DNA from: Sphingomonas taxi
GTDB taxonomy: Bacteria; Pseudomonadota; Alphaproteobacteria; Sphingomonadales; Sphingomonadaceae
Direction of reading: 5' to 3'
Assembly (NCBI RefSeq): GCF_000764535.1
Contig: NZ_CP009571.1
Span: 496,001-560,000 of the forward strand
DNA length: 64,000 bases
Shown: one piece after another, positions 53,494 to 62,309 of the stretch
Numbering within the stretch: the first letter of the stretch is position 1
Layout of the letters: the number at the start of each line of letters is the position of its first letter
Made by a program: the position numbers and the translations under genes
Notes under the pieces: model-generated
The model's database searches: none
The model's input: the letters and a program-made list of their open reading frames with translations, nothing else
Told to the model about the DNA's origin: nothing

Positions 53494-54503
53494 CGCGGCA
53501 CCTGCAACACGTCATCGCCGGGACCGACGCCGAGCGCCTCCGCGCAGTCGCGCGACAAGGCGATGCCGCCGTCATCGTGGCGGATCATCCCATAAGCGCA
53601 TCGGAAGTCCGCCAGCCGGCCGACCGAGATCAGGGATTCGTCGCCGTCGACGTCGTCGATCGCGACGATCCGCCGCTCGCGTGCCTGTTCGATCGTCTTC
53701 ACCCGGTCGGTCCGCGCGGTCATCGTCGGGCCGCCGTCGAAGATGTCGACATAATGTTCGTAGCTGAAGCCTTCGTTCTCCAGCATCCGCATCGCCGCGC
53801 GACCGCTGGGATGCGGCAGGCCGATCGCCGACCGCGCCGCCTCGGACAGCATCGCGGTGTAGATGGGATGTTTGGGCATCAGGTCGGCGATCATCTGGTG
53901 GCCGTTGATCGCGTTGAATTGATCGGCGTCCTGGAAGTTCATCCCGAAGAACCGCCCCGCCAACCCGTCCCAGAACGGCGAGCCGCCCGCCTCGTCGATC
54001 ACCCCGCGCAATTCGGCGAGGATACGGTCGGCGAACCGGGCGCGATGTGCACGGATGAACAGATAGCGGCTGCGCGCGAGCAGCAGGCCGAGCCCGCCGG
54101 CGCGTTCGCCGGGGTGGAGGAACAACCCGCCGACCTCGCACGATCCTTCCAGATCGGTGGTCAGCGCCAGCATCTCGGCACGGAAGGTGCGCGCCAGTTC
54201 CTTGCTGTGCTGGGTCAGCGTGCCGAGGCGATAGCTGTAGAAGGGATGCTGCTGCCCGACCTGGGTAAACAGCTGGCAGGTGCCGCGCACCTCGCCGGTC
54301 GCGACATTCTCCAGCATCAGCACGAACAATTCGTCGGTGACCGCGTCGTTCTGCCGCGCGAAGGCGGCCCCGGCGCGCTCGAGCTTGCCGCGCAGCGCGG
54401 TGCGGTCGGGCGGCAAATTGGTGAAGCCGCCGCCGGTCAGCTTGGCCATTTCGTAGAGATGCTGCAGGTCGTCGGCACGCGCCGCCCTGATCCGGAAGGT
54501 CAT
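53487..54503 (-). CDS. astA: Arginine N-succinyltransferase
   Basis: First enzyme of the AST pathway: moves succinyl from succinyl-CoA to the alpha-amino group of arginine. The 338-aa protein has RAARADDLQHLYEMAKLTGGGFTNLP, then SCEVGGLFLHP and GLLLARSRYLF, and FQDADQFNAINGHQMIADLMP, all typical of AstA. Start ATG 54503 overlaps the M20 gene stop by 4 nt. Longer in-frame starts lie inside that gene and are not used. Confidence 0.95.
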   Translation of the reverse strand: MTFRIRAARADDLQHLYEMAKLTGGGFTNLPPDRTALRGKLERAGAAFARQNDAVTDELFVLMLENVATGEVRGTCQLFTQVGQQHPFYSYRLGTLTQHSKELARTFRAEMLALTTDLEGSCEVGGLFLHPGERAGGLGLLLARSRYLFIRAHRARFADRILAELRGVIDEAGGSPFWDGLAGRFFGMNFQDADQFNAINGHQMIADLMPKHPIYTAMLSEAARSAIGLPHPSGRAAMRMLENEGFSYEHYVDIFDGGPTMTARTDRVKTIEQARERRIVAIDDVDGDESLISVGRLADFRCAYGMIRHDDGGIALSRDCAEALGVGPGDDVLQVPRW

Positions 54504-55705
54504 GCATGCCCCTTTCGCAGGATGCGGTGGATGGTGAGCGCCGACAGCGCCGCCCGCTCGGCGAGGCTGTCGACGATCATGAACTCGTCCGGCGAATGGA
54601 TCGCCCCGCCCCGCACCCCCATCGTGTCGACGACGGGGACGCCGGCGGCGGCGATGTTGTTGCCGTCGCACACCCCACCGGTGGCGCGCCACGCGATCGG
54701 AATGCCGAGATCGGCACCGACGGCGGCGACGAGCCCGAACAGCGCCTCCGCGCCGGTGTCGAGCGGCTTGGGCGGGCGGTTGAAGCCGCCATGGACCGCG
54801 ATTGCGACGTCATGCGTCGCGGCGACCTCTGCGACCGCTGCGTCGATCGCGGCGCGGGCGCGGGCGATTTCGGCGGCGGCAGCGGGGCGGAAGTTGACGC
54901 GCAGCACGGCGAGATCGGGGACGACGTTGTTCGGACTGCCGCCGTCGATCCGCGCCGGATTGACCGCGAGGCCCGGTGCTCGCGCCTCGGCGAGCCGCAC
55001 CGCCAGCGCCGCGGCGGCGACGATCGCGTTGCGGCCGTCTTCGGGATTGCGGCCGGCGTGCGCGCTGCGCCCGCGGACCACGATCGAGAAATTGCCCGTA
55101 CCGCCGCGTGCACCGGCGAGCGTACCGTCGGGCAGCGCCGGTTCGTAGGTCAGCGCCGCGACCTTGCCGCGCGCGGCCCGCGCGAGCAACGCGGCCGAGG
55201 ACAACGATCCGGTCTCCTCGTCGGAGTTGATCACCACCTCATATCCGAGCTGCGCCGCGCCCGCCGCCTCGACCGCCCGGAGCGCCGCGAGCATTACCGC
55301 GAGGCCGCCCTTCATGTCGGCGGTGCCGGGGCCGTTGATCGTGCCGTCGGCGCGGCGGGTCAGCGTCTGGAAAGGATGATCGGCAGGATAGACGGTATCC
55401 ATATGGCCGGTGAACAGCATCTGCACCGGCGCGTCGGGCCGGACCCGCAGGTGGAGGTGGCGGCCGTGGGCGATGTCCGCGACGCTGCCGTCGGCGGCAA
55501 CCGCTTCGGCCGGTTCGGGTTCGACCAGCATGATCTCCCCCGGCAGCACCGCGAAGGCGTCGGCGAGCAGCGCCGCCATCCGCCCGACCCCGGCGAGATG
55601 GCGCGTCCCGCTGTTCACCGCCGCCCAGCGCTCGACCTGATCCAGCATCGCGGCCTGGTCGATCGTCGCGACCAGTGCGTCTTCGTCGTCCGGCAATCCT
55701 CTCAT
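54500..55705 (-). CDS. M20 family metallohydrolase in the AST operon
   Basis: A 401-aa M20 peptidase/deacylase (glutamate carboxypeptidase-acetylornithine deacetylase type). The metal site shows GHMDTVYPAD, GTADMKGGLAVM, DEETGSLSS and, at the end, HSPDEF; a dimerisation/lid domain (about residues 185-300) interrupts the catalytic one. It is first in the operon and overlaps astA by 4 nt. The AST pathway ends with AstE, an M14-like enzyme that splits succinylglutamate; AstE is not in the window, so this enzyme may do that or a similar deacylation (inference). Confidence 0.9.
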   Translation of the reverse strand: MRGLPDDEDALVATIDQAAMLDQVERWAAVNSGTRHLAGVGRMAALLADAFAVLPGEIMLVEPEPAEAVAADGSVADIAHGRHLHLRVRPDAPVQMLFTGHMDTVYPADHPFQTLTRRADGTINGPGTADMKGGLAVMLAALRAVEAAGAAQLGYEVVINSDEETGSLSSAALLARAARGKVAALTYEPALPDGTLAGARGGTGNFSIVVRGRSAHAGRNPEDGRNAIVAAAALAVRLAEARAPGLAVNPARIDGGSPNNVVPDLAVLRVNFRPAAAAEIARARAAIDAAVAEVAATHDVAIAVHGGFNRPPKPLDTGAEALFGLVAAVGADLGIPIAWRATGGVCDGNNIAAAGVPVVDTMGVRGGAIHSPDEFMIVDSLAERAALSALTIHRILRKGHA

Positions 55706-55759
55706 CCGGGGATGTTAGCCGATGGACGCGGCGGGGGGAACCGGCCGCTGCGCGTCAGC

Positions 55760-56692
55760 CTAGAAGCTGTATACCAGCGACGCGCGGCTGGTCGTGTCCG
55801 TCGACAGCGACCCCACCGGCGGCATGCTTTCATATTGGACGTTGTACGACAGCGCCGCCGACAGCGGCCCGATCAGCTTGGCGTTGACCGAGGTCGTGCC
55901 GCTCAGCGTCGAATTCGAGCTTTGCACGTAGGCCGACGCGTTCTGCGTCACCGACAGGCCGGGCAGCAGCCGCCAGTTGAACGCCAGGGTGCCGCGACCG
56001 GCGATGTTGCTCTGGTCGGTCTGGTCGGTGAACGCCGTCTGGCGGAACGCCGGGCCGAGCTCGATGTCGAGTCGGATCGCCGAGGTCTTGATCGCGCTGT
56101 AGCCGACGCCGGTCGAGGCGGAATAGCGGTGATAGAAGCCGAGGAACCGGTCCTCCTCATATTGCGCGGCGCCGTAGAGATAGACGCGATCCTTGATCTT
56201 GTAGTTCGGCTCGTAGCTGGCGAGATAATGTTCGCGCGTCGTGATCCCGGCGTTTTCCTGATAATCCGCCTGGATGTGGAACTTGTGCCGCCATTGCAGG
56301 CCTTCGCGGGTCAGGTCGAGCACCGCCGATCCACCCTTGCTGTCGGTGTTGCCGGTGGTGATGTAGCCGCCGAGTTCGGCGCGGCCGCTCCACAGGTCGA
56401 ACATGCTCGCCTGCCGGATCGTCGTCTGCCGCGCCTGCGCGCGGTCGCTGCGCCATTTCTGCGCGATCGCCAGCACCGCATCGGCGCTCGCCGGATCGGC
56501 GAGCCGGGCATATTTGACCACCACCGACACGTCGCCGTCGTTGCCGCTCTCGATCGCGGCATCGAGCATCGAGCGGATCGCGGCGGGGATCGGCACCTTG
56601 CTGTCGTCCGGCTCGCCATCCGCCGCCGCGTTGGCGAGCAGCAGCGGGGCGAGGATCAGAACGAGGATCGGGGACAGCAGGGTAGCGCGCAC
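55760..56692 (-). CDS. DUF481 outer-membrane protein
   Basis: A 310-aa protein with signal peptide (RATLLSPILVLILAPLLL), a helical part with IPAAIRSMLDAAIESG, and a DUF481 barrel from about residue 100: GRAELGGYITTGNTDSKG is the typical opening strand, and the chain ends in ASLVYSF. Members such as YdiY are acid- or salt-induced barrels without known role. The start is GTG at 56692; the frame is open to a TTG at 56734, but that would push the signal peptide inward. Confidence 0.82.
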   Translation of the reverse strand: MRATLLSPILVLILAPLLLANAAADGEPDDSKVPIPAAIRSMLDAAIESGNDGDVSVVVKYARLADPASADAVLAIAQKWRSDRAQARQTTIRQASMFDLWSGRAELGGYITTGNTDSKGGSAVLDLTREGLQWRHKFHIQADYQENAGITTREHYLASYEPNYKIKDRVYLYGAAQYEEDRFLGFYHRYSASTGVGYSAIKTSAIRLDIELGPAFRQTAFTDQTDQSNIAGRGTLAFNWRLLPGLSVTQNASAYVQSSNSTLSGTTSVNAKLIGPLSAALSYNVQYESMPPVGSLSTDTTSRASLVYSF

Positions 56693-56741
56693 ATCGCGCG
56701 CTCTACCCGTTGAGTCCGTAGAGGAAACCCCCAAAATCCGC

Positions 56742-57242
56742 TCACCCCGTTTGGTCTGCGCCGAGCTGAGGCCGGAACGCGGCGAGCACGGCCGTATAAA
56801 GATCGCGTTTGAACGGCACGATCAGCGTCGGCAGGTCGTCCGGATCGCTCCATCGCCAGGCGCGGAATTCGGGGTGGGGCGTGTCGATCCGCACGTCGGC
56901 ATCCTCGCCGAGGAAGCGGAACAGGAACCAGCGTTGGCGCTGGCCGCGCCATTTGCCCTTCCACACCTTGCCGACCATGTCGTCGGGCAGGTCGTAGAAG
57001 AAGTCGTCCGACGCCTCGGCGACCAGTTCGACCTTGTCGGGCGAAATCCCCGTCTCCTCGCCGAGCTCGCGGACCGCCGCCGCATAGGCGTCCTCGCCGG
57101 GATCGATCCCGCCCTGCGGCATCTGCCATGCCTCCAGGATCGTATCGATGCGCTGGCCGACGAAGACCTTGCCGTCGCGGTTGACCAGCATGACGCCGGC
57201 GCAAGGACGGTAGGGCAGGCGGGCGTTGGCGTCGTTGCTCAT
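56742..57242 (-). CDS. rppH: RNA 5'-pyrophosphohydrolase RppH
   Basis: Removes pyrophosphate from mRNA 5' ends and so opens decay by RNase E. The 166-aa Nudix enzyme shows [25 protein letters not shown], and the Nudix helix ([11 protein letters not shown]) at about residues 45-66; [13 protein letters not shown] and PEFRAWRW follow, as in RppH/YgdP. Its ATG overlaps the stop of a 54-codon frame by 4 nt. Confidence 0.95.
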   Translation of the reverse strand: MSNDANARLPYRPCAGVMLVNRDGKVFVGQRIDTILEAWQMPQGGIDPGEDAYAAAVRELGEETGISPDKVELVAEASDDFFYDLPDDMVGKVWKGKWRGQRQRWFLFRFLGEDADVRIDTPHPEFRAWRWSDPDDLPTLIVPFKRDLYTAVLAAFRPQLGADQTG

Positions 57243-57403
57243 CGGCCGGCCGCCGCCGGCTCACCGACCGGCAGATCGGCGAGCGCGCGAGTCGCGCGGA
57301 ACGCCTCGCGCGCCTCGGCGGGCGGCATCGCGTGCCGCGCCGGTCCGGGCAAGGCGTTGAGATAGTCGAGGAAACTCCGGACGTCAGGGGGCGTATCGGT
57401 CAT
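57239..57403 (-). CDS. 54-aa N-terminal remnant of an alpha/beta-hydrolase
   Basis: An intact short frame with GGAG 9 nt before its [23 protein letters not shown] followed by [11 protein letters not shown] looks like the N-terminal cap of hormone-sensitive-lipase type hydrolases (usually 300+ aa), but the chain stops after residue 54, before any HGGG or GxSxG motif, so it has no catalytic part. The stop overlaps the rppH start (ATGA). Either a truncated gene kept as a leader for rppH or a chance likeness; the first seems better. Confidence 0.6.
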   Translation of the reverse strand: MTDTPPDVRSFLDYLNALPGPARHAMPPAEAREAFRATRALADLPVGEPAAAGR

Positions 57404-57457
57404 GCGTCACTCCGCAGGCGGCTTGGGGAACGGCCACCGCATCCCCAACTACCGGGC

Positions 57458-58354
57458 GTGATCCCGATCGTCCATCATCCCGCCTATGTCGCGCCGGCGC
57501 CGGCGCGCTCCACCTACCGCTGGAACAAGAACGGCCTGATCCGCGACCTCCTGCTGGCCGAGGGGCCGCGGGTGGCGTGGCACGCCCCCGAACCGATGCC
57601 GCTGCATTGGCTGGAGGCGGTGCACGACCCCGGCTACGTCGCCGAGGTGCTGGCCGCCGACGTGCCGTATCTAAAGACCCGACGGATCGGCTTCCCGATC
57701 ACGCCCGAGGTCGCGGCGCGCGCTCAGGCGGTGCCGGGGGGCACGTGGCTGGCGGCGCATCTCGCGCTCGATTACGGCTTCGCGGCAAACACCGCGGGCG
57801 GCAGCCATCATGCGCTCGCCGACACCGGTGCGGGCTATTGCGTATTCAACGATCTCGCGCTCGCCGCGGTGCGGCTGATCGAGGAGGGGACGGTCGACCG
57901 GCTGGCGGTGGTCGATTGCGACGTCCATCAGGGCGACGGCACCGCCGCGCTGCTCGCCGGGCGGCCGGAGATCGCGACCTATTCGATCCACGCCGAGAAG
58001 AACTTCCCGGCGCGCAAGGCGCGTTCGACGCTCGACGTGGCGCTGGCCGACGGGGTCGGCGACGACGCCTATCTGGCGACGCTGGCGGCAACGCTCACGC
58101 CCTTCCTCGCCGAGCATCGGCCACAGCTGATCCTGTATCAGGCGGGCGTCGATCCCTTTGCGGGCGACCGGCTCGGACGGCTGTCGCTGACGCTCGACGG
58201 ACTGGCGCGGCGCGAGCGGCTGATCGCGCGGCTGACCCGCGGCATCCCGCTCGCGAGCACCGTCGGCGGCGGCTATGGCGACGACGCGCTGGAGATCGCG
58301 CGACGGCATGTCGCCGCGATCCTGACGCTCGGCGAGGCGATTGCGGCGCGCTGA
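57458..58354 (+). CDS. Histone-deacetylase-family deacetylase (AcuC/acetoin-utilisation type)
   Basis: A 298-aa zinc hydrolase of the arginase/deacetylase fold, acting on small acetylated amines or proteins. GGSHHALADTGAGYCVFND has the paired active-site His, DCDVHQGDGTA the zinc Asp and His, AGVDPFAGDRLGRL the second Asp, and GGGYG the late motif. The start is GTG at 57458 (IPIVHHPAYV) as in relatives, though no good ribosome site is visible. Divergent from the rppH unit. Confidence 0.88.
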   Translation: MIPIVHHPAYVAPAPARSTYRWNKNGLIRDLLLAEGPRVAWHAPEPMPLHWLEAVHDPGYVAEVLAADVPYLKTRRIGFPITPEVAARAQAVPGGTWLAAHLALDYGFAANTAGGSHHALADTGAGYCVFNDLALAAVRLIEEGTVDRLAVVDCDVHQGDGTAALLAGRPEIATYSIHAEKNFPARKARSTLDVALADGVGDDAYLATLAATLTPFLAEHRPQLILYQAGVDPFAGDRLGRLSLTLDGLARRERLIARLTRGIPLASTVGGGYGDDALEIARRHVAAILTLGEAIAAR

Positions 58355-58381
58355 CCCTTTCCTGATCGGGCAAGCTGCGGC

Positions 58382-59587
58382 ATGAGCGCCCGCGACATGG
58401 CTGCGGACACATTCCAGACACGCGCGCTCGCCCCGATCTTCCACCGTTTGCTCGACCGGATCGATGCCGGGCTGGCGAGCGGCGGCATCGAGGCGCGACT
58501 GCCCGACGGCACCCACCGGCTGCTCGGCGGACGCAGGCCGGGGCCGGTGCCGATCGTTACCCTCCACCGCTGGCGCGCGCTGGTCCGGCTGGCGACGGGC
58601 GGTTCGGTCGGCTGGTATCGTGCGTGGCGCGACGGCGACTGGTCGAGCCCCGACCCGGTGCCGCTGTTCGATCTCTTCATGCGCAATCGAGTCGAGCTCG
58701 CCGACGTGGCCAGGGCGGGCGGCGGATCGAAGCTGTTGCTGCGCCTGTGGCACCGCCTTCGTCGCAACGACAAGCAGGGTTCGCGTCGTAACATCGCCGA
58801 CCATTACGACCTCGGCAACGACTTCTACCGCGAATGGCTCGATACCGGCCTGACCTATTCGAGCGGGATCTTTGCGAGCGGTGACACGCTCGAGCGCGCG
58901 CAGGACCGCAAGCTCGCCGCGATCCTCGATCGCACCGGCACGGCGCCGGGCGACACGATCCTGGAAATCGGTTGCGGCTGGGGTTCGTTCGCCGCCACTG
59001 CGGCGGCAGGCGGGCGGCGCGTCCAAGCGCTGACGCTCTCTACCGAGCAGAAGGCGGCGGTCGATGCGCGGAACCTGCCGGGGGTGACGGTAGCCCTGAC
59101 CGACTATCGCGACGTCACGGGCCAGTTCGACGCGGTGGCCAGCATCGAGATGGTCGAGGCGGTCGGGCAGGATTACTGGCCGGCCTATTGCGACACGCTG
59201 GCGCGGGTGCTCAAGCCCGGCGGGCGCGCGGCGCTGCAATATATCAGCATCGCCGACGACGTGTTCGACCGCTACGCGACCAGCGTCGATTTCATCCAGC
59301 GCTACATCTTCCCCGGCGGCATGCTGCTGTCGGAAAGCCGCTTTCGTGCCTTGTGCGAGGCGCGGGGGCTGGCGTGGACCGACCCCTGCAGCTTCGGGCT
59401 CGATTATGCGCAGACGTTGCGCCACTGGCGCGAGCGGTTCGAGAATGCCGACAAGGCCGGGCGCCTGCCCGAACGGCTCGACGCGCGCTTCCGCGATCTG
59501 TGGCGCTATTATCTGATGTATTGCGAAGGCGGCTTCCGCGGCCGCGGCATCGACGTCGCACAGGTGACGCTGGTGAAGCGTACCTAA
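58382..59587 (+). CDS. Cyclopropane-fatty-acyl-phospholipid synthase family methyltransferase
   Basis: A 401-aa SAM-dependent enzyme that adds a methylene to unsaturated acyl chains of membrane phospholipids. IADHYDLGNDFYREWLD and TYSSGIF are family signatures; EIGCGWGSFA binds SAM; SIEMVEAVGQDYW and FIQRYIFPGG follow, and GFRGRGIDVAQVTLVK ends it. The N-terminal lipid-binding domain is present. It starts 27 nt after the deacetylase gene and may share its promoter. Confidence 0.92.
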   Translation: MSARDMAADTFQTRALAPIFHRLLDRIDAGLASGGIEARLPDGTHRLLGGRRPGPVPIVTLHRWRALVRLATGGSVGWYRAWRDGDWSSPDPVPLFDLFMRNRVELADVARAGGGSKLLLRLWHRLRRNDKQGSRRNIADHYDLGNDFYREWLDTGLTYSSGIFASGDTLERAQDRKLAAILDRTGTAPGDTILEIGCGWGSFAATAAAGGRRVQALTLSTEQKAAVDARNLPGVTVALTDYRDVTGQFDAVASIEMVEAVGQDYWPAYCDTLARVLKPGGRAALQYISIADDVFDRYATSVDFIQRYIFPGGMLLSESRFRALCEARGLAWTDPCSFGLDYAQTLRHWRERFENADKAGRLPERLDARFRDLWRYYLMYCEGGFRGRGIDVAQVTLVKRT

Positions 59588-59589
59588 TT

Positions 59590-59725
59590 CCTCCCTCGCT
59601 TTAGCGGGGGAGGGGGACCGTTCGCGATGCGAATGGTGGAGGGGCGCTTCCGCAAATACGGACATTACCGTATCCTCCACCTCCGTCAGGCCTTCGGCCT
59701 GCCACCTCCCCCTTGCGGGGGAGGA
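59590..59725. repeat. Multi-hairpin intergenic repeat element
   Basis: A compact row of hairpins between the CFA gene and the SDR gene: CTCCC..CGCT/AGCG..GGGAG (from 59590), a Thr-like ACCGTTCGC/GCGAATGGT pair (one wobble), ATACGG/CCGTAT near 59656-59673, CAGGCC/GGCCTG at 59687-59701, and CCTCCCCC/GGGGGAGG at 59705-59724. The outermost pairs suggest one larger fold. This CTCCCCC...GGGGGAG type is frequent between sphingomonad genes as I recall. It may end transcription of the convergent genes. Confidence 0.75.
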
Positions 59726-59732
59726 CTTGGGG

Positions 59733-60440
59733 TCACCCCACGCGTTCGCGGTGTCCGGCCTCGAAGCCCGCCACCGCCAGCGCGACGATCCGGTCCGCCA
59801 CCGTCTCGGGCGGCTTGACCGACTCGGGTGCCTCGCCCGGATAGGCGCGCGCGCGCATCTTGGTCCGGGTCGCGCCGGGATCGACGATCGCGGTGCGGAT
59901 CTGGCTGATGTCGGCGGTCTCGTCGCCATAGGCGCCGAGCATCGTCTCGAACGCCGCCTTCGACGCGCCATAGGCACCCCAATAGGCGCGCGGATTGCGC
60001 CCGACGCTGGAGGTCAAACCGATCACCTTGCCCGCCGCCGCCTTGCGCAGCATCGGGTCGAACGCCTGGATCATCGCCACCTGCGCGCTGACGTTGAGCG
60101 TCAGCACCTGCGCCAGTTCCTTGGCGTCGATCGCCGGCACCGCGGCGAGGCTGCCGAGCATCGCCGCGTTGAGCACCAGCACGTCGAGCGCCTGCCAGCG
60201 CTCGCCGACCGCCGCGGCGAGCCGCGCAATACTGTCGGTCTGCGTCAGGTCGAGCGGTGCGATCGTCGCCGAGCCGCCCGCGTCGAAGATCGTTTCCTCG
60301 ACCGCCTCCAGATCCTTGGCGGTGCGCGCGGTCAGCACGACATGCGCGCCCGCCGCGCCCAGCGCGATCGCGGTGGCGGCGCCGATGCCGCGGCTCGCGC
60401 CGGTGACCAGCGCGAGTTGGTTCGCAAGCGGTCTGGCCAT
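59733..60440 (-). CDS. Short-chain dehydrogenase/reductase
   Basis: A 235-aa NAD(P)-dependent SDR. The cofactor motif TGASRGIG is at residues 13-20, NAA near 90, and the catalytic Tyr-x3-Lys in AYGASK with SS upstream (TSSVGRNP). The end with PETVADRIVALA suggests a member of the classical SDRs. Substrate unknown. purF ends only 3 nt upstream on the same strand, so they may be co-transcribed. Confidence 0.9.
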   Translation of the reverse strand: MARPLANQLALVTGASRGIGAATAIALGAAGAHVVLTARTAKDLEAVEETIFDAGGSATIAPLDLTQTDSIARLAAAVGERWQALDVLVLNAAMLGSLAAVPAIDAKELAQVLTLNVSAQVAMIQAFDPMLRKAAAGKVIGLTSSVGRNPRAYWGAYGASKAAFETMLGAYGDETADISQIRTAIVDPGATRTKMRARAYPGEAPESVKPPETVADRIVALAVAGFEAGHRERVG

Positions 60441-60443
60441 GCC

Positions 60444-61901
60444 TTAGTTGACCCGCTCCGCCAGCATCGCGAACTGGTCGACCGCGACGCTGTCGTCCTG
60501 GTCGGTCAGCGTCGTCGGATAGTCGCCGGTGAAGCAGGCGTCACAGTATTTCGGCCGGATGTCGGCGCGCTTCGCCTCGCCCAGCGCCTTGTAGAGGCCG
60601 TCGATCGACACGAACGACAGGCTGTCGGCGTGGATAAAGTCGGTCATCCCGCCGAGGTCGAGCTTGGCGGCGAGCAATTTGGCACGCTCGGGTGTGTCGA
60701 CGCCGTAGAAGCAGCTATGCCGCGTCGGCGGGCTGGCGATGCGCATATGCACCTCGGCCGCGCCGGCATCGCGCATCATCTGCACGATCTTGAGGCTGGT
60801 GGTGCCGCGGACGATCGAATCGTCGACGAGGATGATCCGTTTGCCCTTGATGAGCGCGCGATTTGCGTTGTGCTTCAGCTTGACGCCGAGGTGGCGGACC
60901 TTGTCGCCCGGCTGGATGAAGGTGCGACCGACATAATGCGAGCGAATGATGCCGAGCTCGAACGGAATGCCCGATTGCTGCGCATAGCCGATCGCCGCCG
61001 GTACGCCCGAATCGGGCACCGGGATGACGAGGTCGGCCTCGACCGGCGTCTCGATCGCGAGCTGCGCGCCGATCTCCTTGCGCACCGTATAGACCGACTG
61101 GTCGCCGGCGATCGAATCGGGGCGGCTGAAATAGACCCATTCGAAGATGCACGGCCGCGGCGCCATCGGCGCGAACGGGCGAATCGAGCGAATCTCGCCG
61201 TTCTGGACGATGACCAGCTCGCCCGGCTCGACCTGCCGTTCGAAGGTCGCGCCGCAGACGTCGAGCGCCACCGTTTCGGAGGCGAAGATCACCGCGCCGT
61301 CGAGCTTGCCCATCACCAGCGGCCGGATGCCGAGCGGGTCGCGGCAGGCGATCATCCCCTCGGGTGTCATCACGACGAGGCTGTAGGCGCCTTCGATCTG
61401 CTTGAGCGCATCGATGAAGCGGTCGAGCAGGGTGCGATAGTTGGAGGTCGCGACGAGATGGATGATCGTCTCGGTGTCGCTGGTCGACTGGAAGATCGAG
61501 CCGCGCCGGATCAGCTCGCGTCGCAGCTTCATCGCGTTGGAAATATTGCCGTTATGCGCGACGGCGAAGCCGCCGCTGGCGAGTTCGGCATAGAGCGGCT
61601 GGACGTTGCGCAGCGCCGTCTCGCCGGTCGTCGAATAGCGGACGTGGCCGACCGCATAATCGCCGGGCAGCGCGCGGATCACGTCGTCGCGGTCGAAATT
61701 GCCCGCGACATGGCCCATCGCGCGATGGGTGTGGAAGTGATGGCCATCGAAGCTGCTGATGCCAGCCGCCTCCTGGCCGCGGTGCTGCAGCGCGTGCAGG
61801 CCGAGCGCAACGAGCGCCGCGGCGCTGTCGCTGCCGGATACACCGAATACGCCACACTCTTCGCGTAGCTTGTCGTCTTCAAACGGATGGGTCGTCAGCA
61901 T
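60444..61901 (-). CDS. purF: Amidophosphoribosyltransferase
   Basis: First committed enzyme of purine synthesis: makes phosphoribosylamine from PRPP and glutamine. The 485-aa protein starts MLTTHPFEDDKLREECGVFG, and the Cys nucleophile at position 16 should be exposed by removal of a short propeptide. HALQHRGQEAAGI and HNGNISNA mark the glutaminase domain; IILVDDSIVRGTT is the PRPP loop. The length is normal. The promoter must be between 61902 and 62025, shared with the divergent Rho-N gene. Confidence 0.97.
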   Translation of the reverse strand: MLTTHPFEDDKLREECGVFGVSGSDSAAALVALGLHALQHRGQEAAGISSFDGHHFHTHRAMGHVAGNFDRDDVIRALPGDYAVGHVRYSTTGETALRNVQPLYAELASGGFAVAHNGNISNAMKLRRELIRRGSIFQSTSDTETIIHLVATSNYRTLLDRFIDALKQIEGAYSLVVMTPEGMIACRDPLGIRPLVMGKLDGAVIFASETVALDVCGATFERQVEPGELVIVQNGEIRSIRPFAPMAPRPCIFEWVYFSRPDSIAGDQSVYTVRKEIGAQLAIETPVEADLVIPVPDSGVPAAIGYAQQSGIPFELGIIRSHYVGRTFIQPGDKVRHLGVKLKHNANRALIKGKRIILVDDSIVRGTTSLKIVQMMRDAGAAEVHMRIASPPTRHSCFYGVDTPERAKLLAAKLDLGGMTDFIHADSLSFVSIDGLYKALGEAKRADIRPKYCDACFTGDYPTTLTDQDDSVAVDQFAMLAERVN

Positions 61902-62025
61902 GGTGGCGGGGGCTCACATCGTGCGGGTGGCCATATAGGAGCGCATTCCGCGTTTGTCGCGTATTTGTAATGCGCAAAACGAACCGATTGTCGCGATGCG
62001 CGTTCCGGGCGCGAAGGAGAGGGTG

Positions 62026-62277
62026 ATGGCCAAGGACCATGGCGCGCAGATCAAGGACGACGCGCTCTACGAGGAGCTGCTGAAACAGGGCAATTCCAAG
62101 GAGAAGGCGGCGCGGATCGCCAATGCCAAGGCGGCCGGCACGCTCGACCATCCGGGCGGCACGCTGGAGGAGCGCAGCAAGGCGGACCTGCTGAAGGAAG
62201 CACGCGAGATCGGCATCGAGGGCCGTTCGAAGATGGACAAGGCGGCGCTGGTCAAGGCGATCCGCGGGCATAAATAA
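62026..62277 (+). CDS. Small Rho-N-domain protein
   Basis: An 83-aa basic protein. The N-terminal half, DHGAQIKDDALYEELLKQG and AARIANAKA, is found in a family of small bacterial proteins; the C-terminal KADLLKEAREIGIEGRSKM and ALVKAI is a Rho termination factor N-terminal (SAP-like) fold, which can bind nucleic acid. No enzyme part. The ATG at 62026 has AAGGAG 8-10 nt upstream; earlier starts at 61954 and 61996 lack one. A paired repeat follows the stop. Confidence 0.85.
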   Translation: MAKDHGAQIKDDALYEELLKQGNSKEKAARIANAKAAGTLDHPGGTLEERSKADLLKEAREIGIEGRSKMDKAALVKAIRGHK

Positions 62278-62309
62278 GCGTCGTGGCGCGGAACGGCGCG
62301 TCAACCGCC

